NCBI GenBank assembly: GCA_946616365.1
Contig: CAMOIX010000026.1
Location: 1 to 30,479 of the forward strand
Source of the DNA: AC2028 sp002373595
Lineage (GTDB): Bacteria; Bacillota; Clostridia; Lachnospirales; Lachnospiraceae
Length of the DNA stretch: 30,479 bases
Direction: 5' to 3'
The notes under the pieces were generated by a model that did no database searches, was not told the DNA's origin, and saw only the letters and a program-made list of their open reading frames with translations. Below, in pieces: positions 15,902 to 24,781 of this stretch; the stretch's first letter is position 1; every line of letters begins with the position of its first letter. The position numbers and the translations under genes were made by a program.

Positions 15902-16534
15902 ATGAAATACACTGGGATGCCTGCCTTTATGTGGCTTCTTTATAAGAAGTCTTTTAGAAATCATCTTACAATCGATCTCGGATTTGATGCTGGCAGTGCA
16001 AAGCGTATAACCGCAAATGCAAAGCCGAGGTATAAGTCGATCATTGAAAAGCTTCCCGATTTTGAAAAGGGAGACCGCTTTCAGACGAACATCGTAAATT
16101 GTGCATTACTTATTGCTTTTTTGCAGAGCATGGACAGAAGACCTTCGGTTGAAGAACTTACGAAGTATTATGCTGATGCGATGTCCACAAAGGCAACGGA
16201 AATTTTCTGCAAGAGCGCAGGGAAAAGCAAATTCTCAGCAAAAGATATCGAAGGCATGAAAAAGAGCGCAGCACTGAATGCAGCGGATCGTAATCCTTAT
16301 TCTTGGAACATGGAGTACCTTCCGTACAACGATAACAGCGGATATGAAGCCAGATTTACAAAGTGCGGTATCTGCACGCTTATGAAGGAATATGGGTTCT
16401 TTGATCTGGTTCCCGCCATGTGCAATCTTGACTATGTGATGAGTAATATGGGCGGAGCTTCAACGTTTGTGAGAGAATATACGCTTGCTTCAGGTGGACC
16501 ATATTGCGACTGCGGATACAAAAAGAAATCCTGA
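15902..16534 (+). CDS. L-2-amino-thiazoline-4-carboxylate hydrolase-like protein (copy 1)
   Basis: A 210-residue protein of the ATC hydrolase-like family (PF14196). The founding Pseudomonas enzyme opens the thiazoline ring of L-ATC on the way to cysteine; most family members have unknown substrates. The conserved C-terminal block is visible: Cys155 and Cys158 (KCGIC), Cys174 and Asp177 (MCNLDY), and Cys202-Asp203 (YCDCGY). The same Cys/Asp pattern recurs in the copy at 24860. The two start alike (MKYTGMPAF, MKYVGMYWT) but otherwise have diverged. The ATG is 7 nt after the previous stop. It is the last gene before the second dyad at 16570. Conserved cysteines suggest a metal or thiol chemistry. 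Confidence 0.75.
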   Translation: MKYTGMPAFMWLLYKKSFRNHLTIDLGFDAGSAKRITANAKPRYKSIIEKLPDFEKGDRFQTNIVNCALLIAFLQSMDRRPSVEELTKYYADAMSTKATEIFCKSAGKSKFSAKDIEGMKKSAALNAADRNPYSWNMEYLPYNDNSGYEARFTKCGICTLMKEYGFFDLVPAMCNLDYVMSNMGGASTFVREYTLASGGPYCDCGYKKKS

Positions 16535-16569
16535 ACCAAGTGGACATGAACTAATTTTTTTAACATATG

Positions 16570-16585
16570 GTTAGCAAAGACTAAC
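16570..16585. promoter_or_regulatory. GTTAG-N6-CTAAC operator-like dyad (copy 2)
   Basis: GTTAGCAAAGACTAAC lies 37 bp before the ABC transporter gene start and matches the dyad at 15054-15069 at 14 of 16 positions. A possible -35 TGGACA at 16541-16546 is 17 bp from a poor -10 (CATATG at 16564-16569), so the promoter itself is uncertain. Confidence 0.6.
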
Positions 16586-16622
16586 GAAAAAAGGAAATAA
16601 CGACACGAAGGGTGTGTTTTAA

Positions 16623-18365
16623 ATGTTTGATAAACGGCTGATGGCCATGTGCCCGGAAAGCAAAAAGTATATAGCTCTTAACATCATCTGCCAATGGACA
16701 GAGTTCATGATGAACGCGGTGATGATCTTTATCATCGCAGATGCGGTAGGAAAGCTGTATCGCAAAGAAATGACCGCAAATGAGATGCTTATTTCTCTTG
16801 TGATACTTGCAGGTGTTCTCGTAGTCAGATCCTTCATGACAAAGAAAACGACAGAGATGAGCTATCTTGCATCAAAGACCGTAAAACGAGTCATGAGGGA
16901 GCAGATCTACAAGAAGATACTGAGACTGGGGAATACCTACAGAGAGCATGCAACGACTGCGGAACTTGTGCAGGAATCCGTGGAAGGGGTAGAACAGCTG
17001 GAGAGTTACTTCGGACAGTATGTGCCGCAGTTCTTCTACGCATTTATAGCTCCGGTTACTTTGTTTATACTGTTTGGTCTTGCCGGGAGTTTCAAGGTTG
17101 CAGGAGTACTGCTTGTATGCGTGCCGCTTATCCCGGGGGCCATCATGATGGTACAGAAGATCGCAAAGAAGCTTCTGTCAAAATACTGGGATCAGTATGC
17201 GAAGCTTGGAAGCACATTTCTTGAAAATCTTCAGGGTATGACGACACTCAAGACTTATAAGGCTGATGCATATAAGAACGAGCAGATGAATGAGGAGTCC
17301 GAGAACTTCAGGCGGATTACCATGAAGGTTCTTACTATGCAGCTTAACTCCATTATCATCATGGATTTCTTTGCGTATGGTGGGGCTGCGCTCGGCATCG
17401 CCCTTGCGGGAAAGACTTTTATTGATGGAAATCTCTCGCTTCAGAGCACGGTATTTATGATCCTTCTTTCAGCGGATTTCTTTCTCCCGATGAGAAAACT
17501 CGGAAGCTATTTTCATGTGGCTATGAACGGAATGGCAGCAAGCGACAGGATCTTTAAGTTCCTGAGTACTGAAGAGCCTGAAGATAAGACCATCGCACTT
17601 CCTGGGCACGGGTTAGACATTAAACTTTCGGATGTCAGCTTTTCTTATGACGATGAAAAGCAGATCCTTGACAGTGTTTCTATGGATATCAGAGAGCATA
17701 CGTTTACAGGCATTGTAGGAGAAAGCGGAAGTGGAAAATCCACCGTCGCATCGCTTATTATGGGACGCAATTCCATAAAGCATGGAAGCATTACTATCGC
17801 AGGATCAAATGTATCTGATATCAATGAGGACAGTCTTTTCAGAAATATAAACTATGTAGGAATTGGAAGTACATTCTTCAAAGGAACCGTGAGGGAGAAC
17901 CTCCTTCTGGCAGATCCTGCGGCTTCGGAAGAGGAACTGTGGAATGCGCTTTCAGAGTGCAATATAGACGGATTTTTCAAAGAAGAGAACGGACTGGACA
18001 CTCTTCTTACGGAGAACGCGGGGAATCTTTCAGGCGGGCAGAAACAACGTCTGGCTCTTGCAAGAGCAATATTACACGATGCGAAGATTTATATCTTTGA
18101 CGAGGCTACCAGCAACATCGATATCGAGAGCGAGGAACTGATCCTGTCGGAGATCAAGAAACTTGCTGAAACGAAAACTGTCATCATGATCACCCACAGG
18201 CTTATGAACGTGGTGGATGCAGACAGAATCTACTGCATGGAAAACGGCAGAGTTTCAGGAGCCGGAACACATACAGAGCTCCTTGAAACGGATATCGTAT
18301 ACAGGAATCTTTGGAACACGCAGAAGGAACTTGAAGAATACGGTAAGGGAGGTGCTGCGGTATGA
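16623..18365 (+). CDS. ABC exporter half-transporter, TMD-NBD fusion (subunit 1)
   Basis: A 580-residue type IV (exporter-fold) half-transporter. Residues 1-310 contain about six membrane helices; the nucleotide-binding domain follows. Walker A is GESGSGKST at residues 366-374, the signature LSGGQKQR at 469-476, and Walker B IYIFDE at 489-494, so the ATPase site is intact. The start at 16623 is preceded by a weak GAAGGG. It overlaps the next transporter gene by 4 nt (ATGA), so both are made together and probably form a heterodimer. The pair resembles YbtPQ/IrtAB-type and general multidrug or lipid exporters. Fold alone does not settle the substrate or direction. Neighbouring YgbA and YbaN genes do not narrow it further. 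Confidence 0.88.
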   Translation: MFDKRLMAMCPESKKYIALNIICQWTEFMMNAVMIFIIADAVGKLYRKEMTANEMLISLVILAGVLVVRSFMTKKTTEMSYLASKTVKRVMREQIYKKILRLGNTYREHATTAELVQESVEGVEQLESYFGQYVPQFFYAFIAPVTLFILFGLAGSFKVAGVLLVCVPLIPGAIMMVQKIAKKLLSKYWDQYAKLGSTFLENLQGMTTLKTYKADAYKNEQMNEESENFRRITMKVLTMQLNSIIIMDFFAYGGAALGIALAGKTFIDGNLSLQSTVFMILLSADFFLPMRKLGSYFHVAMNGMAASDRIFKFLSTEEPEDKTIALPGHGLDIKLSDVSFSYDDEKQILDSVSMDIREHTFTGIVGESGSGKSTVASLIMGRNSIKHGSITIAGSNVSDINEDSLFRNINYVGIGSTFFKGTVRENLLLADPAASEEELWNALSECNIDGFFKEENGLDTLLTENAGNLSGGQKQRLALARAILHDAKIYIFDEATSNIDIESEELILSEIKKLAETKTVIMITHRLMNVVDADRIYCMENGRVSGAGTHTELLETDIVYRNLWNTQKELEEYGKGGAAV

Positions 18366-20020
18366 AGAAGCAAAATAAAGCACTTATCCTTTTCAGAATG
18401 TTAAAGCTTGTAAAGCCACTTGCGGGGTTTATGCTCCTGGCTGTTTTACTCGGAACCCTTGGCTTTCTGACAGCAGAGTTTATTCCGATACTTGGCGGAG
18501 AAGCAATACTGATAGGGCTTGGGCTACAAACGAAACTGTCTTGGAGTACGCTTGTATGGCTGCTATTATCCTTTGCGGTATTAAGAGCGATATTCCGTTT
18601 CTCGGAACAGAGGACGAATCACTATATAGCATTTACACTACTTGCGATCATAAGAGACAAAGTGTTTAAGGCTTTAAGAAGACTTTGTCCTGCAAAGCTT
18701 GAAAGCAGGGACAAAGGAGATCTGATATCTCTTATCACCTCAGATGTAGAGCTTCTTGAAGTATTTTACGCACATACTGTCTCTCCGATATGCATTGCTA
18801 TAGTATCGGAAACGATCATGTGCCTGTTTATCGGAAGCTTTCATCCGATCCTTGGAATAGTGGCACTTGTTGCGTTCGTTCTTGTAGGCGTGGTTCTTCC
18901 GATGATCATTTCAAAACGCAGCGGAACTACGGGAGATGAACTACGGGCACAGTCTGGACAGCTCTCTGCTCATATGCTTGAGAGCATCAGAGGAATCGAT
19001 GATACACTTCAGTATTCCTTTGGAGAAAAAAGGCTTACGGAGATAAGTGATAAAACAAGGGCACTTTCGGAGCGACAGGGAGTTTTAAGCAAGCTTACCG
19101 GAACCAATATGGCGATAGCAAATATGCTGATCCTGATCTCGGACATGGTAATGCTGCTTGTCTGCACATGGCTTTATCAAAACGGGCAGGTTGGCTTTGA
19201 CGGATTCCTTATCCCGATGATCGCACTCATGTCTTCCTTCGGACCTGTTACCGCACTTGCTGCACTTGGTACCACACTTCAAAGCACAGTTGCTTCCGGG
19301 GCAAGAGTCCTTGCGATCATTGACGAAGAGCCGGAGGCGGAAGACATAATAGGAAAGGCATCGATAGATTTTGACGGTGCGGAAGTAAAAGACGTTTCTT
19401 TTGCCTATTCGGGAGAAAATGTGCTGAACAATGTATCGATGCGGGTGCCGAAAGGAAAGATCATAGGTGTTGTCGGAAAGAGCGGATGCGGAAAGTCCAC
19501 GCTGTTAAAGCTTCTCATGAGATTCTGGAATGTTGGTAATGGAGAAATCTCGGTATCCGGAAGGAATGTAAATGAGATAAATACAGCGGATCTTCGGGAC
19601 ATGGAAAGTTATATGACCCAGGAAACACAGCTTTTTAAAGATACAATCGCTAACAACATCCGTATTGGAAAACTTGATTCAACTGACGAAGAAGTCGTGG
19701 ATGCTTGCAAAAAGGCTTCTATACATGACTTTATCATGACGCTTCCGAAGGGATATGAAACCGAAGTCGGAGAACTGGGAAGCACCTTATCCGGTGGTGA
19801 GAGGCAGAGGATCGGACTTGCAAGAGCATTTCTTCATAATGCACCCTTTATGCTACTTGACGAGCCTACAAGCAATCTTGACAGCCTAAACGAAGCTGTT
19901 ATCTTAAAATCCCTCAAAGAAGAGGCGAAGGAAAAGACCGTCCTGCTTGTTTCACACAGAGAATCGACAATGAGGATCGCCGAGAAAACGCTGGCGATGG
20001 AAGGCGGACGGATTTCGTGA
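18362..20020 (+). CDS. ABC exporter half-transporter, TMD-NBD fusion (subunit 2)
   Basis: A 552-residue partner of the preceding half-transporter. About six membrane helices lie in the first 310 residues. Walker A is GKSGCGKST at 372-380, the signature LSGGERQR at 476-483, and Walker B FMLLDEPTS follows, with SHRE as the switch-histidine region. Both NBDs of the pair therefore look competent. The ATG overlaps the stop of subunit 1. The stop overlaps the GTG start of the YgbA gene (GTGA), so at least three genes are translationally coupled. Confidence 0.88.
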   Translation: MKKQNKALILFRMLKLVKPLAGFMLLAVLLGTLGFLTAEFIPILGGEAILIGLGLQTKLSWSTLVWLLLSFAVLRAIFRFSEQRTNHYIAFTLLAIIRDKVFKALRRLCPAKLESRDKGDLISLITSDVELLEVFYAHTVSPICIAIVSETIMCLFIGSFHPILGIVALVAFVLVGVVLPMIISKRSGTTGDELRAQSGQLSAHMLESIRGIDDTLQYSFGEKRLTEISDKTRALSERQGVLSKLTGTNMAIANMLILISDMVMLLVCTWLYQNGQVGFDGFLIPMIALMSSFGPVTALAALGTTLQSTVASGARVLAIIDEEPEAEDIIGKASIDFDGAEVKDVSFAYSGENVLNNVSMRVPKGKIIGVVGKSGCGKSTLLKLLMRFWNVGNGEISVSGRNVNEINTADLRDMESYMTQETQLFKDTIANNIRIGKLDSTDEEVVDACKKASIHDFIMTLPKGYETEVGELGSTLSGGERQRIGLARAFLHNAPFMLLDEPTSNLDSLNEAVILKSLKEEAKEKTVLLVSHRESTMRIAEKTLAMEGGRIS

Positions 20021-20367
20021 ATAAGACAGAGAAAAAGCGTGAACGAGAGAAACAGACTGTCAGTGAAATGATCTGGCTCTATTGCAGAAATAATCATGGA
20101 ACAAAGCGTGGTGAACTTTGCCCGGAGTGCAAAGAACTACGCGATTATGCGGTCATGCGTAGTGATAAATGCCCGTTTATGGAGAATAAGACTTTTTGCA
20201 GTAACTGTAAGGTTCATTGCTATAAGCCTGAGATGCGTGAAAAGATCCGAAGAGTGATGCGCTATTCCGGCCCGAGAATGATCTTCCATCATCCGGTGAT
20301 GGCTGTCAGGCATGTAATGGAAAGTAAAAGAGAAAAACGGAGACTTGAAAGAGAAAATGGGAATTAA
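20017..20367 (+). CDS. YgbA family (nitrous oxide-stimulated promoter family) protein
   Basis: A 116-residue Cys-rich protein that aligns by eye with E. coli YgbA (PF11756). Conserved features are Cys23, the CPEC pair (35 and 38), Cys52, FCSNCKVHCY (61, 64, 68) and MRYSGPRMIFHHP. In enteric bacteria ygbA is controlled by NsrR and helps recovery from nitrosative stress; the cysteine pattern suggests metal or Fe-S binding. A role in Firmicutes is not established. The start is GTG at 20017, overlapping the preceding TGA. Coupling to an ABC exporter pair and a DUF454 protein is a repeated arrangement as far as I recall, but I cannot test that here. Confidence 0.88.
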   Translation: MNKTEKKREREKQTVSEMIWLYCRNNHGTKRGELCPECKELRDYAVMRSDKCPFMENKTFCSNCKVHCYKPEMREKIRRVMRYSGPRMIFHHPVMAVRHVMESKREKRRLERENGN

Positions 20368-20758
20368 GAAGATTATATTTATCGTAGTTGGCTGCATATG
20401 CCTGGCTCTCGGAACTGTCGGAGTGGTACTTCCGATATTGCCGACAACACCATTTTACCTTGTTACGGCATACTGCTTTGCAAGAAGTTCGGAGAAACTC
20501 AATAACTGGTTTAAGGGAACGAAGCTTTACAAGAAGCATCTGGAATCTTTTGTGAAAAAGGAAGGAATGCTTGTCTCAACCAAAGCATGTATTCTGACAA
20601 CGGTTACGATCCTTATGGGTCTTGGATTCTTTTTCATGTCACGCAAGGGAATATGGATACCCTGCATCATACTTGCAGTGGTCTGGACAGCACATATGAT
20701 CTACTTTTTGTTCTTTGTAAAAACGATAAAACAGAAAACCGTAACGGAGGGTGAATGA
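20357..20758 (+). CDS. YbaN-like DUF454 inner membrane protein
   Basis: A 133-residue membrane protein with about three to four hydrophobic segments. The DUF454 signature is clear: LGTVGVVLPILPTTPFYLVT then AYCFARSSEKLNNWF, and a KEGMLVSTKA stretch between membrane segments. The biochemical function of DUF454 is unknown; it often lies beside transport or haem/iron genes. The ATG at 20357 is preferred; an in-frame TTG at 20345 would add four residues. It overlaps the end of the YgbA gene by 11 nt. Confidence 0.85.
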   Translation: MGIKKIIFIVVGCICLALGTVGVVLPILPTTPFYLVTAYCFARSSEKLNNWFKGTKLYKKHLESFVKKEGMLVSTKACILTTVTILMGLGFFFMSRKGIWIPCIILAVVWTAHMIYFLFFVKTIKQKTVTEGE

Positions 20759-20788
20759 TACATATAAAAAGTAGGGAGGATGTTTGAA

Positions 20789-21412
20789 ATGGGTCTATTC
20801 AAAAACTTTGTGAGCCAGACAAGGAAACCGGAAGGATTTCTCGGAAAGATGATGGTGAACGGGATGAATGGCGGACATGCCAAGATGGCTGACTGGGGCA
20901 TGTCGCATCTTACGACTATCGTACCGGAAGAAATCGTTGAGATTGGATGTGGAGGAGGACGAAACGCCGGAGAACTGCTAAAGAAATATCCGAGCGCAAA
21001 AGTCACGGCGATAGATTATTCCGATGTATCGGTAGGAAAAGCAAAGGAATATAATGCCGAAGCAATAAAGAGCGGTCGATGCAAGGTACAGCAGGGAGAT
21101 GTTTCGGCACTTGCTCTTCCTGAGGAGAAGTTTGATCTTGCAACAGCTTTTGAAACCATCTATTTCTGGCCGGGGCTTGAAAAGTGCTTTGCACAGGTAG
21201 CAAAAGTTCTTAAGCCGGGCGGAGCATTTATGATTTTAAATGAATCCGACGGAACCGATGAAGCGAGCCTTAAGTTCGAGAAGATCATTGAAGGCATGAA
21301 GTGTCATACCGCAGATGAGATCGAGACAGCACTTAAGAACGCTGGATTTTCAAAGGTTAAATCTGATCATCATAAAACCAAGCCGTGGATCACGGTGATC
21401 GCAAATAAATAG
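20789..21412 (+). CDS. Class I SAM-dependent methyltransferase
   Basis: A 207-residue soluble methyltransferase of the Methyltransf_11/25 type. Motif I is VEIGCGGGRNAGELL, motif II ends at TAIDYSDVSV, motif post-I is QQGDVSALALPEEKFDLATA and motif III AKVLKPGGAFMILNESDG. The N-terminal part (FVSQTRKPEGFLGKMMVNGM, then NGGHAKMADWGM) marks a Clostridia subgroup of unknown substrate. The ATG at 20789 is chosen over that at 20780 because GGGAGG at 20774-20779 abuts the latter and is 9 nt from the former. It follows the DUF454 gene by 30 nt. Confidence 0.85.
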   Translation: MGLFKNFVSQTRKPEGFLGKMMVNGMNGGHAKMADWGMSHLTTIVPEEIVEIGCGGGRNAGELLKKYPSAKVTAIDYSDVSVGKAKEYNAEAIKSGRCKVQQGDVSALALPEEKFDLATAFETIYFWPGLEKCFAQVAKVLKPGGAFMILNESDGTDEASLKFEKIIEGMKCHTADEIETALKNAGFSKVKSDHHKTKPWITVIANK

Positions 21413-21424
21413 TGGGGTGAGAGG

Positions 21425-22261
21425 ATGCAGAAATATCATATCGAGAAGAACACTGTGCAGGAGACGCTGATCATACCTCTTTACGGAAGGAAGGTTTGCT
21501 CTGACAGGTTTCCTCATCTTTTTAAAGATCCGGAGGCTGAGCGCATCTGCAACATGCTTGACTATGACTTTGCGGAAAAAGGCAAGCGAATGGAAACGGG
21601 CGTTGGATTGTTTGGTGCGCTGGAGGTTGCACAACGCCAGTACGATATTGCCTGTGAAGTGAAGGATTATCTGAAGGCACATCCGAATGCTGCAGTTGTC
21701 AATCTCGGCTGTGGACTGGATGATACATTCCGCAAGTGCGATAACGGTACCTGTAAGGGCTACAACATAGACATGCCGGATGTGATAAAGGTAAGAAATG
21801 AGCTTCTTCCCGAAAAGCCCAGGGAGAAGAATCTTGGTTTTGACTTAAATGACGAAAGCTGGATGGATGAGATCGATGCCGGTGAAGGCGCGATATTCTA
21901 TGCTACGGGCGTGTTCTATTATTTCAAGAGAGAAGCTGTACAGGCTTTGTTTGCAAAGATGGCGGGGCGTTTTCCGGGAGCTGTGCTTGTATTTGATGCC
22001 TGCAACAAACGGGGAGCCAAGATGATGACTAAGACCTGGCTCAAAGAGGCCGGGATAAGCGATGTCGGAGCTTTCTTTTCGCTGGAGAACCATACCGAGC
22101 TTGAAAGCTGGAGCAGGGATTTTGCAAGAGTTTCAGCAAAGAGTTATATGCGGGGCTACAGGGATATCTACAAAGATGTAAGCTTCCTTCATAAACTGAT
22201 GATCCATTTCTGCGACGGACTTGTAAAGATGATCATAGTAAAGATTGAATTTAAGCGATGA
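21425..22261 (+). CDS. LCM/TcmP-like SAM-dependent O-methyltransferase
   Basis: A 278-residue protein resembling the leucine carboxyl methyltransferase family (PF04072), which includes TcmP of tetracenomycin biosynthesis and methylates carboxyl or hydroxyl oxygens of small molecules. Visible features: TLIIPLYGRKVCSDRFPHLF near the N-terminus, VVNLGCGLDDTFRKCDNG as the SAM-binding loop, GYNIDMPDVIKVRNELLP, and an acidic end of strand 4 in GEGAIFYATGVFYYF. It follows the other methyltransferase by 12 nt with GTGGGGTGAGAGG upstream, and overlaps the next gene by 4 nt (ATGA). The natural substrate is unknown. Confidence 0.82.
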   Translation: MQKYHIEKNTVQETLIIPLYGRKVCSDRFPHLFKDPEAERICNMLDYDFAEKGKRMETGVGLFGALEVAQRQYDIACEVKDYLKAHPNAAVVNLGCGLDDTFRKCDNGTCKGYNIDMPDVIKVRNELLPEKPREKNLGFDLNDESWMDEIDAGEGAIFYATGVFYYFKREAVQALFAKMAGRFPGAVLVFDACNKRGAKMMTKTWLKEAGISDVGAFFSLENHTELESWSRDFARVSAKSYMRGYRDIYKDVSFLHKLMIHFCDGLVKMIIVKIEFKR

Positions 22262-22566
22262 GTATGACAATACACGAATTTGGAAAAGAAAATGAACAGG
22301 TAATCGTGCTGGTGCATCCCTCGGTCGTTATGTGGGATTACTTCGAGTACGTTATTCCGCTCTTGGAAAAGAAATACCATCTCATCATTCCGGCGCTTCC
22401 CGGGTATGATCCTGATGTAAAGGCTGATGTGGAGTACATAAAGAAAGCTTTTCCTCATACGATATTCAGAAAGATAAAAGACGCAGGACATGGCGGGCTC
22501 GCACCCTTTAATCCGGAATTGTTTGTCCGGGGAATTGAGAGAGCGTGCAAGGAGGGATTGGCATGA
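22258..22566 (+). pseudogene. Alpha/beta hydrolase with an in-frame internal deletion (nucleophile lost)
   Basis: A 102-residue open frame that keeps only the two ends of an alpha/beta hydrolase. Residues 1-50 are the normal first strands and oxyanion region (VIVLVHPSVVMWDYF, then HLIIPALPGYD). Residues about 60-95 are the normal C-terminal part with the catalytic His (KDAGHGGLAPFNPELFVRGI, His78). A full family member has roughly 130-150 more residues between them, including the GxSxG nucleophile elbow and the acid; none are present. A 7-bp direct repeat CTGATGT at 22412-22418 and 22424-22430 marks the junction. The start still overlaps the previous stop (ATGA) and the frame is open, so a short inactive protein may be made. 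Confidence 0.72.
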
Positions 22567-23282
22567 CAAAAGAAAAACTTGAGAAGATATACAAAAGAAT
22601 GCTTTGGGTCATTCCAGGGATGATCCTGGCTATGATCGGTGATTACTGCATGGGGGTTGAACCAAAGGATAGTACAGTTATATCCGGCCTGATCTCATCG
22701 GGGTGGCTGACAATATCTGACTGGAGGATCGCGGTATCCAATATCGGCGGTCTGTTTGGGACGATCTTCTATACCATGGCGGCTTTGCCATTTGTGGATT
22801 ATTTAAAAAGCCGGCTCGACAAATGCACAAAGGCGGTTGATAAGCGGCTTATAAAGATGTATATCGCGGGACTGATCCTCGGAATAATGAGCTTTATGTA
22901 CTTCCATCTGGCGTGCGGAACGCTGATCCATAATTTCAATGTGATCTATGAGGCGGCGGGCGGAAACACAGGACTTGCGATTTCAGAATGGAACCGCACA
23001 TATATGATGCAGGCGGTTCCGTATTGGGTTACATTCTTCAGTTTTGAACTTGCAGTGTTGATCGGCTGGATAGCGCTGATCCTAAGAGGAACCTTTGCGT
23101 TAAAGAAAGTTTGGATCCTTGCTGCGCCCTTAGTCGTGGCGGGTATAGGGTATCTGCTCGAGATACTGTTACCCTGGCAGTTTAACGGATTCTGCTCGGG
23201 CTTTGAAAGCTTTGGCTGGATCATTATGTTCCTCGGTGGAAGGAAGATGGTGAAACAGTCGATGGAGGAAGTGACATCATGA
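22563..23282 (+). CDS. DUF6796-like polytopic membrane protein
   Basis: A 239-residue membrane protein with about six to seven hydrophobic segments and no recognised catalytic motif beyond scattered acidic and aromatic residues between helices. It belongs with the truncated 15093 protein (GD-x3-G and SDxR motifs shared). The start is the ATG at 22563, with AAGGAGG at 22549-22555, 7 nt away. It overlaps the next gene by 4 nt (ATGA). The family name is from memory; I do not know its function. Its place between hydrolase and methyltransferase genes suggests it works on the same, perhaps membrane-located, substrate. Confidence 0.72.
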   Translation: MTKEKLEKIYKRMLWVIPGMILAMIGDYCMGVEPKDSTVISGLISSGWLTISDWRIAVSNIGGLFGTIFYTMAALPFVDYLKSRLDKCTKAVDKRLIKMYIAGLILGIMSFMYFHLACGTLIHNFNVIYEAAGGNTGLAISEWNRTYMMQAVPYWVTFFSFELAVLIGWIALILRGTFALKKVWILAAPLVVAGIGYLLEILLPWQFNGFCSGFESFGWIIMFLGGRKMVKQSMEEVTS

Positions 23283-24226
23283 AAGGAATTCATTTTGATC
23301 CCGAAAAAGACGGATTCTACGGAACCTGGTATGAAAATCCCCAAGGGTCAGATTGTGCGATGATAGGCTTATTTGGTGATGATCCTAATGATTACATGGC
23401 CAAATGCGGAGCAAAATGGCTTCATAAGCAAGGCGTGAACTGCATGGCCATGTCTCCCGGGAGGAAAGATTACAGCCATGTAAACTGTCCGCTGGAGAGG
23501 ATAGAAGAAGCAATCAAATGGTTAAAAGAACATGGAAATAAAAAGATCGGGATCATGGGAATGTCTACCGCAGGAATGCATTCCCTGGTTGCTGCATCTT
23601 TCTTTTCCGATATTACTTTGACCTTCGGTATTACCGCAAGCGATTATGTATGGCAGGGATTCGAACAAGGGAAAAAGGATGGCTGCAAAGAGTGGCCGAT
23701 CCAGGGGACATCCACACTTTCATGGAAAGGGGAACCGCTTCCCTATATGCCTTTTGTATATCAGCATCCCGAGTACTGGCAGAAAATACAGGAAGAAACA
23801 AAAGGTTCCGGAGATTTCATCAGGTCCTCCAATCTGTTCATAGACTCCGAAAAAGCAAGACCTCACACGGAAGAGGAAATGATAAAGATCGAGAACATAA
23901 ACGGAAAGCTTATCCTGATCGGTGCGGATGATGACGGACTCTGGGAAGCCGGAAAATATGTAAGACGCATGGATGAGCGATTAAAGAACAGACCTCATAA
24001 ATGCGAATATGAAGCCGTGGCTTACAAATACGGAACTCATTTTGTGTTGCCGGAGGGACTCTTAAGGATTGCATTGCCAGTGGGGCTGAAATTCGTAATG
24101 CGTTTTCTTTTTAAGTCCGCCAAGGATCATCCGGATGAGTGTGAAGAAACAAGAAAAGATATCGACAGAAGACTGTCTAAAGCGATAAAAGAATGGCGAG
24201 AGGAAAACAGTAATGTATATCAATGA
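23279..24226 (+). CDS. BAAT/acyl-CoA thioester hydrolase C-terminal domain protein
   Basis: A 315-residue alpha/beta hydrolase of the BAAT_C type (PF08840), related to acyl-CoA thioesterases and bile acid-CoA:amino acid N-acyltransferase. The catalytic residues can be placed: nucleophile Ser96 in GMSTAG, an Asp within DDD at 217-219, and His254 in YGTHFVLPEG. The eukaryotic N-terminal thioesterase domain is absent, as in other bacterial members. It starts by ATGA overlap with the previous gene. Because the nucleophile is Ser, hydrolysis of an acyl or lactone/ester bond is likely, but the substrate is not evident. No signal peptide is seen, so it is cytosolic. Confidence 0.8.
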   Translation: MKGIHFDPEKDGFYGTWYENPQGSDCAMIGLFGDDPNDYMAKCGAKWLHKQGVNCMAMSPGRKDYSHVNCPLERIEEAIKWLKEHGNKKIGIMGMSTAGMHSLVAASFFSDITLTFGITASDYVWQGFEQGKKDGCKEWPIQGTSTLSWKGEPLPYMPFVYQHPEYWQKIQEETKGSGDFIRSSNLFIDSEKARPHTEEEMIKIENINGKLILIGADDDGLWEAGKYVRRMDERLKNRPHKCEYEAVAYKYGTHFVLPEGLLRIALPVGLKFVMRFLFKSAKDHPDECEETRKDIDRRLSKAIKEWREENSNVYQ

Positions 24227-24240
24227 ATGGAGGCGTTCAT

Positions 24241-24738
24241 ATGCTTTTAACCATATTTCTTGCAATAGTATTTTGCGTAGCGATAACGCTGATGATGTTT
24301 GCTGCTGTTGCGTTTATCCAGAATGAGAAGTTCTTTTCTTCTGCGCCGAAAGAAGCACGGGCTGTACTACGCCACAGAGATGAGGAACTTTTTTATGGAG
24401 CCAGGACGATTGGCTGGACACTCTTGATATTCAGTATGCTGATGATCCTTGGTGTCGGAGTGATCTCTATCTGGGACGGCTTCAGGAGCGGATTCACGTT
24501 CTGGCAGTTCTTCCTTAGGTTTGTATTGATCTTTACCATATACAAGCTTTACGACATGATCTGCTTTGATTATTTCCTGCTTTTGAAGTTTCACTTTTTC
24601 CAGTTCTATTTCCCGGAAGTGGAGAGCGTATATAAAGGCAGAAAGTACGGCTATAACATTAAGAGCCAGCTGTTAAAGCTCCTTGTGATCTTTCCGGCTG
24701 CTTCGGCACTTGCGGCCTGGATCTGCTCGCTATTCTGA
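24241..24738 (+). CDS. Unrecognised four-helix membrane protein (paralogue of the 25518 gene)
   Basis: A 165-residue protein with about four hydrophobic segments (residues 3-25, 52-72, 85-105, 145-164). I do not recognise a named family. A central segment, FWQFFLRFVLIFTIYKLYDM then ICFD, matches in position and pattern the segment FWQMFVILSIMNLIDRILVD of the protein at 25518; both are about 165 residues with the same layout, so I take them as distant paralogues. The ATG at 24241 is chosen because GGAGG at 24229-24233 is 7 nt away; the frame is open from 24223. It sits before the second ATC hydrolase-like gene. Confidence 0.7.
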   Translation: MLLTIFLAIVFCVAITLMMFAAVAFIQNEKFFSSAPKEARAVLRHRDEELFYGARTIGWTLLIFSMLMILGVGVISIWDGFRSGFTFWQFFLRFVLIFTIYKLYDMICFDYFLLLKFHFFQFYFPEVESVYKGRKYGYNIKSQLLKLLVIFPAASALAAWICSLF

Positions 24739-24781
24739 AAAAGAAGTTTATGTTTAAGGATTTCAAAGGAGAACCGGCGTT

